A stretch of DNA of 64,000 bases from Tetracentron sinense (taxonomy: Eukaryota; Streptophyta; Magnoliopsida; Trochodendrales; Trochodendraceae), in assembly GCA_015143295.1 (NCBI GenBank), contig CM026551.1, positions 45,744,034-45,808,033 on the forward strand. The letters run 5' to 3'. The notes below the pieces were generated by a model that saw only the letters and a list, made by a program, of their open reading frames with translations, did not search any database and was not told the origin of the DNA. This document shows, piece after piece, positions 43,801-55,965 of this stretch (the stretch's first letter is position 1; each line of letters starts with the position of its first letter). Position numbers and translations under genes: made by a program.

Positions 43801-46686
43801 GGAAAAGAGTAATTCCAAATTGATAGAGATGAAACCAGTCCCTTCATTGCTATTCTTTAATTATAATAATGATTTTTTTTTAAGGATCTGAATAATGATC
43901 GCATATATGAAGATATAGTCCTACTCAGTGATAATCTCATAAACAAATATACTCTCACAATCATTTTAAGTAGGAACTTCTAACTCATCCTTTTTAAAAA
44001 AAGGATGGGTAAAGGGGAATAAAGAGAAAAGTTAAGTATACAGTTAATCATCTTTCAAGTCCTAAAACAAGATTTTGTCACCAATTTGTCTTTGCATTTA
44101 CATGTATACGTACAGAGCTTTGAAAACATCATTTCAGCCATTAGTTTCCTTCTCTCAACTAGACAATGAAACAAGCTTCAAAGAACATTACCAGCTGTTC
44201 TTCATTTTCAGAGCTTCCCCTTAAATAGGCAAGCCAAAAAAAAAAACTCTAAAACTCTCACTTCTTTCGACAACAGATCTCTATACGCGTACTCCAAACA
44301 CCCCTTCTCTCAAAATCACAAGATGATTGAGGCAAATGGGGTGCAAAATAACCTGAAGCCGCCGCCTCGTCCGTAAATCCCCTTCTTTTGCATCCTCAGA
44401 ACCCATTTCTTCATGAACAATTTCATAATCCCTTGACAAGAACAACCCGCCTTTTAACACAATTAGCATGCCTGAAAACAATATCAAAGGAGCAACCCAT
44501 CCACACTTTAAAAAGACATTATGAAAATACACAAAAAGATATATCCAAAAATCAGACTTAGTCTGATGATCTCCACATTCCCTTCCTTGAAAACATTGCT
44601 TGTAAGAGCTATTGTGGCCTGTGTGGGACACACACATACAAAAATTTGAAACTAGAAACTATTATTGAACGAAACAAATGGTAATGCAAAAACTTTATTA
44701 TGGAGCAAAAGAAATTGTAGACAAGAAAATCCAATCAAACCATGCCCACAAAGCTCACAGGAACAAGCTCTCTCCCCTCTTCATATGAAAAATAGGATAA
44801 ACAAACACAACCAAACTCAAGCATTTCAGTTTTCTGAATCTCTCAGAAAACTAGGAGAGGTAGAATGGTACAAGGAAGGTGACCAAAGTAAAGAGTGCCG
44901 ATGTGAATAAAGCAAACGATAAGGCAGCAGCGGTAGAGCCAGCTCCTCTAGCGGCAGTACAGCAATAGAAATTAAGAGTAATAAACCCAAGAACACCTGA
45001 ACTTCCATTTTTTTCCCCTGAGTCACTCACATCAGTTTGAAGAATTCTGACAGTAAATAAACCATGAGTACATCTGTAAGTTTCAAAACTAGTACTCATA
45101 CTAAACAAGGTTAATCTGTAGCAATGTCAGATGAAGAATGTAATTCCAAGCTCACCCAAGGAAGACTGGCTTCACTACCCATCACCATCAAGCATGGTGA
45201 GGGATGGTGGGTGGGTTATACTTGGCAGCTGGATCTACAAATGCAACTTATGTAGACAGCATCAATGAAAGCAACAACATTTGGGCTAATATTAAAAAGG
45301 GCTAATGCCTTAAGTTCAAATAGTTTATTACTAAGTCTTTCTACAAATTTTCATACCATGTCGCAGAATGAATTACCGTCACAGATGGAAATGCTAAACT
45401 CTTCCAAGTTTCATCTAATATACTATTTGGGCTAATGCCCTTAAATATCATGAAAAGTGATACACATCGTCAGCAATGCCAAGAAGGATTCTTTTCTTCG
45501 ATCTTCAAAAACCCAATCTGTCCGAGTTGCAGAAACATTGTTAACAAGAATCTTTAGGAACTGCAATGAGAGAACCATTTCATTGTCAGAAGCCTCACAC
45601 AGAATCTAAAATTGCAAATAAAATAAAGGGGTTTTTATACAATAATTGAAAATTAATATGAGTTCTGGATACCTATTTTTCGTTTGATTAGTAAGGTCTT
45701 GACACTCTCCCTATGAGCTAGTCCCCACACCAAGTGGCGATTCTTGCAACATATAGAGACAACACATAATCCCCCAATTAGTTTAGAATCTACACAAATC
45801 CTTTTGAATTAAAAGAAACAGAAAACTGAAGAGCAAAACTTGTATTCTCTCTCCCCAGAACGTATAACCCAAAGTCAAGAGAGAATAGTGCACCATCCAA
45901 TGCATTCCAACCAACTGAAACCAAAGATCCATGGGTGATTACAGAAATGCAGTACAAAAGAGTTACTAACCTTAATAAGTGAAAATCAAGAACAACACCT
46001 CAACACACTACTAGTAAATGCTATGTCCTCAACACACTACAAGGCTCTTACAGCCAATCTTTTGGAACTGCAAACCCATTTTAAACTTTCCCTAACTTGA
46101 CATTATCTCATTATGAAATTGCAAGTTCTAAAGTAGAACTGATTATAGCATAATAACAGTAAAATAAATACTAAATTGTATAACATAAACCATTAGGATC
46201 ACGAGAATGGTGTAGCCCACTTAGAGAGAAAGCAGTTAAGGTTGGGAGTCAAAAGGCATAATATTGAACTGGTCATTGATCACAAGTTCAACACAGCACT
46301 TTACAAACTAATGCTGTCAAGGGAGATTGGAACTCACCAAACACTAACCAAATAGCTTACGAAGGCGCTCCCAACTATTCTGGTCGTATAAGTTTTATAA
46401 TAAAGAAAGATGCAAGACAAACATAGACAACATGGATATCCGAGCAATCATCAACGCATAATAAGATAAGAAAAGCATCTAAAACCATAATCTGCTGTCA
46501 AGACCGAGCATACTCCTACTCCTCTTCTTCAATTATACTCCCAAAAACATCTCCACCTAAGTTGATTTGATATGATACAATAAGTTTTGATTCAAACATC
46601 AAAAGGAGTGTAAAGAAGGTGGAAAAGTTATTTTTAATCCTAAATATTGCAACTCACATTGATCAACATAATTAACTAAGTGTTAC
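43801..46686. other. MULE interior, unassigned
   Basis: Two minus-strand open stretches stand out. One is 44637-44281, with a hydrophobic segment followed by acidic text. The other is 45108-44851, ending in a hydrophobic C-terminus (ALSFALFTSALFTLVTFLVP). Neither matches a family I know. They could be exons of the transposase transcript's 3' region or captured host fragments. Positions 45110-46680 show nothing definite. Confidence 0.35.
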
Positions 46687-49346
46687 CTGAGATGCCCCAT
46701 AGATGACTTGTTGCAAATGTTGATACATGCTTTGGTTATGGTGTAGTTGTGGCTGCCCATACATTAAAGAAGACATTGGAGGGCCTTGAAAATGTTGGTA
46801 TGTATATGGTGGAACTTGATTCAACTGAGCTTGTTAGTACATGTACGGGTTCACTTGATTCAACTGAGTTTGTCCATACATGTACGGGTTCACTTGATTA
46901 AGCTGAGCTTGTTGATGCATGTACGGGTTCACTTGATTCAGCTGAACTTGTTGGTTCATAATTTGACTTGGTCCAACATTCTGTTCAAATCCCTATTCAG
47001 CACATCAAAATAAAAAATTAATGAGACTTAAATTTGTTAATAAATTAACTTTGATTTATAATGCAAACCAAATTTAAGTACCTGCATTCCTTGATCACTC
47101 AGACATGTCGGCATCGAACGCATAATGGGACCAATGGGTGGCAAGGTGTAGATAGGCACCTTAGATGACCCTCTTGTTTTTTTCCTCTTCTCTAAACAAC
47201 CCCGGATCCTCGTTCTTCCCTTATGTCCTTGATCGTTTTTTGCTAGTCCCTTCACCCGATTGGATATCTCATTGTCATCATTTTTCTTGGGTGCTTCATT
47301 AACCATCTCTTCTGATTCAAGGTTTTGAGTCTCATTTATGGATAATTTACTGAAAAAATTATCAACATTCGACGTGGTTGCACATAAACCTTCCATAGCA
47401 ATTTTAAAGGATTGTTCATTTTCAGCAGCCCTAGTATTCAATTTCATAGACAAGCGACTTAAGACCTTATAACGCTTTGACAACGTTACATCCCCCACAA
47501 ATAATGAACTTCTAGTGTCAATGCTTGAACTTGCAAACTTTGCTTGTGTACTCCATCTCGCCAACATGTATTGATTTGGGATCTCCTCCACTTCCATTCT
47601 GAACAATACTTGCAATGCATGACCACACAAAATTCCAGTGAATTCAAATTTTTTACAGCTACAATGGATAGTGAACCCACTTTTGTCACATGTAACTGTG
47701 TAATTTCTTTTTTTCTCCAGGCATCTTACTGTAAATGTGTCAATTGTATCACACTCAATAGACAATTTGACATGATAAGTCAGTCTCATACGATATTTCT
47801 CTTAAAACAATTTAAATATTTTAGGGGTGTAAAAATTTCTTGCACGAATCAACAATGGAATATTCGCAAAAACTTCTACTTCACTTTGTGTCATCTTGAA
47901 GTCGGCTCACAATTCCGCATTCCTTCTTTCAATTACCACCCTCTCAAAATGTTCAAAAAATTCCAACAAGTAATGAGTGCTATTTAAATAGTTTCTCAAT
48001 ATACTATTCACACTTTCACTTCTTTGGGTGCTTTTCATATCCGCACAAAAAGTAGTCATTCCATACACCAAAGCCCATTTCTCCTTTTCACTAAGCAACT
48101 TTTGGAACCATGTATTCTCTCTTAGACTGTCTGTTTCTAACATGTTCTCCCACCCGTTCAAAAAATCTTCTTCATCATCATAGTCATATATCAACTTGTT
48201 GAAATCTACAGCGAAAGACTTTGAACTACTAAATGCATGACTAAGATGCTTTCTTGCATTCTGGTACATATGCCACACACAGATGCGATGATGAGTATCT
48301 GGTAAAACTGAACAGATTGCATTGGCCATTGCCTTGTCTTGGTCCGTAAGAATGGTTTTCGGTTGTTTATCCGACATTGCAGCCAAAAAAGCCTTAAACA
48401 CTCACTCGAAAGATGCAGTTGTTTCATCATACATTAATGCCGCTCCAAATAAAATTGACTGCTTATGATGATTAACTCCTACAAATGGTGCAAATGATCG
48501 TGCTTGATTATTTGCCCTATAAGTTGTATCAAAAACAAGCACATCACCAAATGCATTGTAGTCATTCACCATTCTAGAGTCAGCCCAAAAAAAGTTTGTT
48601 ATTTGATCTTCGGCATCAAGTTGTAAGGAATATACAAACCCTGGATTTTCTACAACCATCAGTTGAAAATACTGTAATATTGCTCCTGCATCTTCCATTT
48701 CCATTGATCTCATCCGTTTGGAATGAATATAATTTTTAATGCCCATGTGCAAAAAACCAACATTTTCGGGCCCTCCCACTTCTGCGGTCATAAGGTCATA
48801 TGTCTTCTTCGAGTTTATACCAACGCTACTTGCCATATTCACCTCAACAGCTTGAGCCTTAGCTACTCTCCTCTGTGACCTAAACATGTAAGATTTCATT
48901 GGTGTACAATGATGATTGTGCTCTAATTGACTCTGAATTATCTTATATTGTTCGGTTGGCTGTAAAACAATTACAATGTGAGCCTTACAATCACATCTAG
49001 TAGGATCTCGCTGGTTCTCAATGTTTGCTTGTTTATCTTCTTTCTTAAGACCTTCTCGCGAACAACAAAGTTTTCTACGCCTCACGACACCAGCTTTATC
49101 TTTATTTTTCCAATCCTTTTGAATACTAAAGCCAGCTCTTCTTCCATATTCATTGTAGAAATCATATGCTTGATCCTCTGACTCAAATTCCATTCCAATT
49201 TCTAGATTTGGTGTACCGTCTTCATTTGTCGAACTTTTTTTGTTGCACCCAGATTCACTAGCATAGTTACAGTCATCATCTGTTGTCTCAAATGATAACC
49301 TGCGTGATACTTGTAATCCACTATTATCTTCTTCATAAGGATCCAT
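46687..49346 (-). pseudogene. FAR1/FHY3-family MULE transposase, broken by four in-frame stops
   Basis: Exon 1 runs 49346 (MDPYEEDNSGLQ) to 47082 and exon 2 runs 46992-46687, across an 89-bp GT-AG intron (47081-46993); further exons may exist. Domains: FAR1 DNA-binding (GMEFESEDQAYDFYNEYGRR, CDCKAHIV, HNHHC), MULE catalytic core (VLVFDTTYRAN, TILTDQDKAMA, CVWHMYQNARKH, STQRSESVNS, giving the D-D-E set), and a SWIM zinc finger (CSCKKFEFTGILCGHAL). Stops in the same frame: TGA 48402-48404 (a conserved W, ...TASFE*VFKAFL), TGA 47907-47909, TAA 47802-47804 and TAA 46834-46836. There are no frameshifts, so decay is by point mutation only. The family includes domesticated light-signalling factors, but placement inside TIRs marks this as a transposon copy. 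Confidence 0.9.
46806..46955 (-). repeat. 39-bp tandem repeat in transposase exon 2
   Basis: Four copies of a 39-bp unit encode QLNQVNPYM plus four variable residues (13 residues per unit) in the C-terminal tail. The fourth is diverged (QLNQVPPYTY). Confidence 0.9.
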
Positions 49347-50008
49347 ATCAATGTATGTATTACAGCGTGAACCACACCACCACCCCACTTGAAATAAATG
49401 TCTTCAGCCCTGAATAGGAAAATGTAATGCACTAGATTTAGAATGCAGCACATTTTTATATAGTCCTACCCCTACTTGGATATAAGAACCATGGGTTTCT
49501 TTCAAAATGTTCTTCATGATTTATTCAAACCTTCAAACCAAAGGAAGATAAAGTGTTTGGCTGTCTCATTTTATTCATGTGCGCTCCTCTAGCAATAACA
49601 ATATGCACATAGAAGAATGAAACATGATAGTTCGACCATGATGAATCTATGAAGTTTATTGCTATTATTTTATATACATTTATATTTTCAAATGAGTTGT
49701 GAATCTTTTTTTTTGGTTTGAGATAGATTGTCATACACTTAACACTACTGTGCCAAAAAAAAAAACAGAAGGATACATAAAATATCATGAGATATCAATT
49801 ACACCTCTACAAATACAATACAACATTAACAGATGAAAGTAATCCTCCCTGGTCATGCAAGAAAAAACTAGCAATCCCAAATGGAGATCATATTAACATA
49901 CCCATGATCCTTTAATCTCAAACCCTAATACCCCCAAGCACTGATTCCTACTCAAGACTAAACAGCAGCTCTGCAAATGCTAGAAAATCCATTGCAGAGC
50001 TACCAAGC
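49347..50008. other. MULE spacer upstream of the transposase
   Basis: Non-coding, between the transposase ATG and the right TIR. A leader intron is plausible because the TIR supplies the likely promoter. Poly-A/T tracts near 49710 and 49757. Confidence 0.4.
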
Positions 50009-50849
50009 ACACCAAGTATCAATCTTGAAAAAGCACTCTCAGATCCTCTAATAGGATAAAGGTTGCTCGATGAAAAAATGGAAAAAAAAAAGGACAGCCG
50101 ATACAACGATTCTCAACGATTGAATTATTTTCTCAACGATTTACAACATTCCAAAGAACACTAAGAAGAAAGAAAAAAAAACATAGCAAAATATTACAAA
50201 ATAATTTTAAGAGAATAGCTTCCAAATCAATCTTCCATGAAAAAATGGCAAAAAACCTTGAAAAAAACCCCCAAATAAAAAAACCCCCCCAAAGAAACCC
50301 CAAATCAAACCCTCAAGTCAAAACCCCCAAATCAAACTCTCAAATAGAAAAAAAAAATAAAGGGAATAAGCTAAATCATGGCAAAAAACCTTGGAAAAAA
50401 ATTTACAGGGCGGCAAAGGATGATACCTAGATCAGCTTCGTGAAACTAAAGTAGCGTGGAGGGTTCTGAGAGAGAGAGAGGACCAAAAGAAACCGCACCA
50501 GCAGGCGGGAAGTAGAGTCGCCCTCGATTTTTCCTTCTTGGTTGCCGGAAAAAGACCTTGGTTGCCGTCACCCTTGCATCCAAGTGAACCGGAAGAATGA
50601 GAAGGAGAATCTCTATGTGTCTCTAGTTTTTTTCTTCTGTGAGAGGTGAGAGATGAGAGGAGTCGGGTACACTGTCTTCCCAAAAAAAACTGAATAAAAA
50701 ATTAATTTTTTCAAACGTTAACTTTCATTAACAGTGAGAAAAAGAGATCTGTTTTATTTTGGTTTAGCGCCCAAAAGCATGCCACGCGGCACACGATGTA
50801 TGGAACCCCGAGACAAGCTTTCTGGCTTTGCCAGAGACAAGCCAAGGCC
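50009..50849 (-). repeat. MULE right terminal inverted repeat
   Basis: About 841 bp, the inverse of 40323-41158. The same short ORF (ending LRTLHATLVSRS) is open on the minus strand, 50683-50432. Probably drives the minus-strand transposase. Confidence 0.92.
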
Positions 50850-50858
50850 TTCTTATGG

Positions 50859-51238
50859 TGCAATGAAAGGAAACCTCGAAAAACGAAGCAATGGTGCTTC
50901 TGTCATGCAAGACTCACTAAGTGGTTTTGGAGGGCGCCTAACCTCACACCCCAACCCACACTACTAGCAGATGAGTTTTTGGGGAGTTGTTATCAAGAAT
51001 TCGAAAGAAAAGGCATCATATCATAAGGCGACTCTAGAAACACCTTTGACTTCCTGAATGTTGTCACGCATCCTAATGCGCCAAGGGCAGGACAAGCGAG
51101 ATTTTGTAAATACTTTATGGGTAAGGAATCGTCCCAGTCACACGCCTAAACTGATCCATGGTCGTACGAGCGGTGTTGCATGTGCCACTTGAGATCGGAG
51201 AAGGAGATGAAGATGAATGGTGTGAGAAATGAGGGAGA
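50859..51238. other. Spacer between the MULE and the LTR retrotransposon
   Basis: Continuous with 40068-40313 before the MULE inserted. No gene or repeat recognised. Confidence 0.4.
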
Positions 51239-53692
51239 TGTGGAAGTTGGCTCGATTGGCAAAAACCATGGATGGCCGATTGATCGGTGGGCGTAGACAT
51301 GCGGCACGGGACTTGAGCTTGGACCGCCGATCGATCGGTCGGGGTGCGCCGATCGATCGGTCGGGGTGCGCCGATCGATCGGCCAAAGCGGGATTAGTCC
51401 GGAAATTGCTATTTTGATTTAGTTGTGCTTTGGAAAACTCCTAATTCATGTGGGAGACTTTCTAATTATTTAAGGCTCGTGTTTAGGCTTATAAATAGGG
51501 GATTATGGGTCTAGGGTTTGTACCTTTGATGGTCATGGTTATGAGAATAAGGTGAATGTTTTAGGACTCTCAGGAGAGTGGGGTTTGCTCTCGGGGAGAG
51601 CCCTGGTAGTTCTCATGGGGAGTGGGAGATAATAGAAAGGGGTTAAAGCATACTAGGGCTTGGGAAAAGCTTGAAGGGATAATAGATAAAGATTGTTCTT
51701 AGGGTTCATTGAGAAGGTGACTTGAGTGGGGTGTACAAGGGGCTCTGGACTTGGGTTGAGATTTAATCTGAGAGGAGAGTAAATATTGTACTGGGTTTCT
51801 CAAGGTTTCTTTGAATAAAGTAGAAGCAATCGGATCTTGACCCGTGGATGTTGGTAGGTTGTTGCCGAACCACGTATATCTCTTGTGTTTTTCCCCTGTG
51901 TGTTGTTTGTGTGCTTATTGGTTTATTCTTTTCCATCGGGTTATTTTCTATTGGTTGTTTTCCCACAACAAAATGGTATCAGAGTTCCAGGTTAGTTTGG
52001 GCAACTTTTTGTGGAGGAGGTTTGACGGAAAAGGGGCTTCATTCTGTTGAAGTAGTGCAAGATGAAGGCATACTTTGGAGATGATCTCGCAGTTTCCGAT
52101 AGTATGGACACTCTTCTAATAAAGTGGTTATTGGATTTGAGGGCTTCGTTCAATGAAGTGGTTCAGACTTTGGGAGGGGTAGCTGATGTCCCTAAGTCGC
52201 GATGAAATTAATTTTACTTGGCCAGTATACTCCCTGGGGCTATTGCTACACAGTAGGAGGTGGAGTGATCAAAATAAAGCGGGGAAAGCAAGAAGTCTTT
52301 GTTTTGATAAAAGGGAAAGAAGTGTGATGATGTGTATCTCCTTGTTAGAATACGGGCGTAGGTGGAGCTAATACAGGGTCTACAAAAATCAAAAACCGAG
52401 TGTTATGCGACGGGTAGAAAGCTCACCTAGGGTCTCTCTTGCAGTCGAGGCGGAGATGAGTATTCCAGTGGGTTTCTGAAAGGAAGGAGATGGTAAGATG
52501 CCTCAGGCGGAGAGGATGAGTCAATTTCCTTGTCTGGGGTTCTTCCAAAATGGAGGACTGATTTTCAAGCTATACATGAGTTTTGACCAGGTTTTATCGA
52601 ATCCGGTGGAGTGCTTTCCGAGGGGATTCAAGGGTGTGTAGTTGGTGGGTCTCTTTTGCAGATGGTGCAGAGGTGGGCTAGGTCAAAATTTTTTTGGTTG
52701 GTCTCTTTCGTAGATGATGCAAAGACGGGTATACCAAAAAGGTTGTTTGGTGGGTCTCTTTCGCAGATGGTGCAGAGTCGGGTAGACCAAACGGTTGTTT
52801 GCGGTAATTGCAAACGGGGTGACAGAATTTTGAGAGAGATTCTGGTTTGAGGTAGAGGTGCTTCCTGGATGTGGGTGAAGCGGTGTTCTATCTTAGAGGT
52901 TTGCTTGGTGATTAGCAAATTAGTTCTCTTGGTTCGTGGTGGTGTTTAGGAATTCTCACCAAGGTGGAGATTTGTGAAAGTTGGCTTGATTGGCAAAAAC
53001 CATGGATGGCCGATCGATCGGCCAGGTAGTGCCGATCGATCGGTGAGCGTAGACATACGGCACGGGACTTGAGCTTGGACTGCCGATCGATCGGCCGGGG
53101 TGCGCCGATCGATCGGCCAAAGCGGGATTAGTCCGAAAATTGCTATTTTGATTTAGTTGTGCTTTGAGAAACTCCTAATTCGTGTGGGAGACTTTCTAAT
53201 TATCTAGGGCTCTTGTTTAGGCTTATAAATAGAGGATTATGGGTCTAGGGTTTGTACCTTTGATGGTCATGGTTATGAGAACAAGGTGAATATTTTAGGG
53301 CTCCCAGGGAGAGCGGGGTTTGCTCTCGGGAAGAGCCCTGGTAGTTCTCATGGGGAGTGGGAGATAATAGAAAGGGGTTAAAGCATACTAGGGCTTGGGA
53401 AAAGGTTGAAGGGATGATAGATAGGGATTGTTCTTAAGGTTCATTGAGAAGGTGACTTGAGTGGGGTGTACAAGGGGCTCTGGGCTTGGGTTGAGATTTA
53501 ATCTGAGAGGAGAGTAAATATTGTATTGGGTTTCTCAAGGTTTCTTTGAATAAAGTAGAAGCAATCGGATCTTGACCCGTGGATGTAGGCAGGTTGTTGC
53601 CGAATCACGTATATCTCTTGTGTTTTTCCCTTGTGTTTGTTGGTTTATTCTTTTCTGTCGGGTGATTTTCTATTGGTTGTTTTCCCACAACA
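51239..53692 (+). mobile_element. Non-autonomous LTR retrotransposon (TRIM/SMART-like), 2,454 bp
   Basis: Both LTRs are present: 51239-51970 and 52973-53692, each TGTG(G/A)AAGTTGGC to CCCACAACA. They are highly similar. The flanking 5-mers GGAGA and TGAGA differ at one base. A primer-binding site complementary to initiator tRNA-Met (TGGTATCAGAG at 51974) follows the 5' LTR, and a polypurine tract (AAGGTGGAGATT, 52961-52972) precedes the 3' LTR. The 1.0-kb interior lacks gag-pol domains; three ~55-bp repeats around GGTCTCTTTCGCAGATGGTGC lie at 52645-52805. Mobilisation would need a copia partner in trans. Confidence 0.9.
51270..51385. repeat. CCGATCGATCGG palindrome array in the LTR (5' copy)
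   Basis: Perfect or near-perfect CCGATCGATCGG palindromes occur at about 51279 (variant), 51328, 51350 and 51372. The 3' LTR has them near 53008, 53031, 53084 and 53106, so the copy arrangement differs between the two LTRs. Confidence 0.8.
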
Positions 53693-54235
53693 TGAGAGAG
53701 TAGACTGGTCATGGAAGGAGATCAGAGAGCACCCTTGAGAAAAAGAGAGAACATTGATTGCTTGTGTAATCCTCAGATTCTGATGGCTTATGATCACTAC
53801 CCTTTTACATAGGACTATGCTCCCTTTTATAGAATCTTTTGGACGCATTAACTCTCGAATATCTCGTAACAGATAGAATTGATAATGGTACGTAGATTAT
53901 TAATGATCATGAACATTGTAATGTTTCAGTTGTGTTACTGATTGGGATACGAAATATTTCGCGTTGTTACCTCGGGTGTCACATGATGACATTTGCTCTC
54001 TACACGCTCTAAGTTGGTTGACGAATGTGACAACTTTCTTACATCTTCCATTTTGGGGTGTGAAGGCGGCCTTGATCAACAATTTTCTACATTGCCCGCT
54101 ATACCGCAAGTCTCGTACATTCCTCATATATTTAGCAAAGAGTACAATAAACCACATATGTAATATGATCAAGAGCGCATTGGCTCGCAAAGGCATTATC
54201 ACAAAGGCGCAAAATGTTGATCAATAGGTAGAGGT
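53693..54235 (-). other. LTR-like remnant
   Basis: On the minus strand a TCTATAAAAGGGAGC box (about 53840-53826) sits in LTR-like text. Positions 54128-54230 match 55966-56065. No ends could be fixed. Confidence 0.35.
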
Positions 54236-54686
54236 TATTAAAACCAATTCGACAAGTTTGACAAATTTAGAGAATAAGAAAATAAGAAATCAAGTAATCG
54301 CACAAAAGAGGCAAGATATACGTTGTTTGGCAAGGTGCCTACATCCACGGGAGAAAACGGTAAGAAATCCACTAAGAATATGGGAGAAAAACAGTGTACA
54401 AAAGCTCTCTCAAAACCCTCTTCTGAAACCCTCGAAAAACCCCTAATCCCGCATCCTCAAAGAAAATCATTTATATATCTAGGGTTACAACGAGAAGACA
54501 AAACAGGTCAGAAATACAGGTAAGATTCATACCATATATTGCCTAATCCCACATCCTTAAAGAAAACTCACACATTACCTATTATTCGGGTCACTCGGGT
54601 TGCACGTCAGGTCATCAAGGATCCGGGTAAGATCCATACCAACTTCCCAACAAAATCCATGTACAGAATTTGAGCCAAAACTCACA
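54236..54686 (-). mobile_element. Solo LTR (451 bp), minus strand
   Basis: On the minus strand it runs TGTGAGTTTTGGC to GGTTTTAATA (final CA changed to TA). It is flanked by the 5-bp duplication GAGGT (54231-54235 and 54687-54691). The comparison copy at 56065-56090 lacks the insert, which confirms the borders. A TATATAAATG box lies near 54477-54468. Confidence 0.75.
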
Positions 54687-55965
54687 GAGGTGCCAATCAT
54701 GAAATAACAATCTAAAGGCTCTGTGAACTTACTTGAGAGCTTCGTTGCTTCAGGTGCTAAAAGTCCACTAAAGATTGCATATTGAGGCGTGTAAGGGATA
54801 AAATTCGTAAAAATGAGTAAAAAGAAGGGGTAAAATAGGAATTTCTCATGCTAACAAATTCTAACAATTTAGCCGACATAAGCCCACTCGGGCTATGTGC
54901 TGGCTCTGTTGAGTGTTGTCTGACAGGTGACCTCATCATGACTACACAAGTCATGATCACTCCAAATGCCTATGAATAAGCAAGAATCATCAGAGGAAAA
55001 GGAGATGGTGCGGAAGGCAAAAGAGGAAATAAAGAAAGGCCGAAGAAGAACTAGAAGATAGAGATCTGGGAAGCTTGAGGCATTCACTCCCCTACCCCGA
55101 AGGGCTATGCAGGCGGCCACTCACCTGATTCTCTCATCTTCCTTTGGTATTCTCCGGCTACTTGATGCTCTTTATGGCCTCACAATCGATTATGGCCACC
55201 AGATTCTCTCAAATGCCATGTCCGCCTGATGCTCTCCCTAAACGGTCACACTGCCACTTGCACGACCTTGCAATTGATCATCTGATGAGTGCAATCATAC
55301 TTGAACTTGTGTCTGATGCTATGAATAGTGCCAAATCCGTTGTCGCGTTGTCCACTGTGAATAGTGTCAAATCCGTTGTCATGTTGTCTAATGTAAATAG
55401 TGCCGAATCCGTTGTCACGTTGTCTGTTATGAATAGTGCCGAGCTCGTTGTCCGTTGTGAGCTGCACAATGTACTCGTTGTCTGATACACAACGTATACG
55501 TTGTCCAAGCTGCGTTGTCTGAGCCTGTTTTCCGAGCTGCGTTGTTTGAGCCTTTATCCGAGAGCTACGTTGTCCGAGCTGCGTTGTCTGAGCACGTTGT
55601 CTAAGAGTTACGCCCTCTGTGCCTCCCGAGCTACATCTTGTGTTGCACCCGAGCTACGTCCTATACCTCTCCACAGCTCATCCTCCAGAGCATAACACCA
55701 GTGCCCGTCCTCAAGCGCATATGCTCAATGACCTTACGATAAGTATCTCTACACTATCATGCTCATATGCTTGTGCCTTATACTAACTTTATCATCGGAG
55801 CTTATTTCAAGGTGCACACCCGCCCCCTCTGACTCATTCATAGGTGCAGTATCGCTATCTTCTTCCTACCAGTGAATCAGAGACCATTATAACTACTGAC
55901 GCGTGACGAGTCCGAGAATTTTCCCCTTCAAGGTGCAAACTTTAGCAAAGAGTGCAATGACCCGC
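54687..55965. other. Repeat-derived sequence with minisatellite
   Basis: Positions 54687-54790 resume the repeat split by the solo LTR. The remainder shows no protein domain. GAGCTGCGTTGTCTGAGC-like blocks recur at 55505-55600. Confidence 0.4.
55318..55455 (+). repeat. 36-bp minisatellite, about 3.7 copies
   Basis: GAATAGTGCCAAATCCGTTG plus 16 bases recurs at 55323, 55359, 55395 and 55431, an exact 36-bp period. Confidence 0.9.

Larger units (their letters stand above)
40323..50849 (-). mobile_element. Complete Mutator-like element (FAR1-type MULE), 10,527 bp
   Basis: The outer ends are GGCCTTGGCTTGTCTCTGGC on the left and its near-exact inverse on the right, continuing as inverted repeats of ~840 bp. 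The perfect 9-bp duplication TTCTTATGG (40314-40322 and 50850-50858) is the size typical of Mutator insertion. The interior carries a FAR1/FHY3-family transposase (minus strand, broken) and a GRF zinc-finger gene (plus strand), converging from opposite TIRs much as mudrA and mudrB do in maize MuDR. It also holds a probable captured gene fragment. Strand given is that of the transposase. The near-identical TIRs suggest a fairly recent insertion, although the transposase is now mutated. Confidence 0.93.

Noticed and set aside
47037-49388. A functional FHY3/FAR1 light-signalling transcription factor
   Set aside because: Four in-frame stops and placement inside TIRs with a 9-bp target duplication make it a dead transposase.
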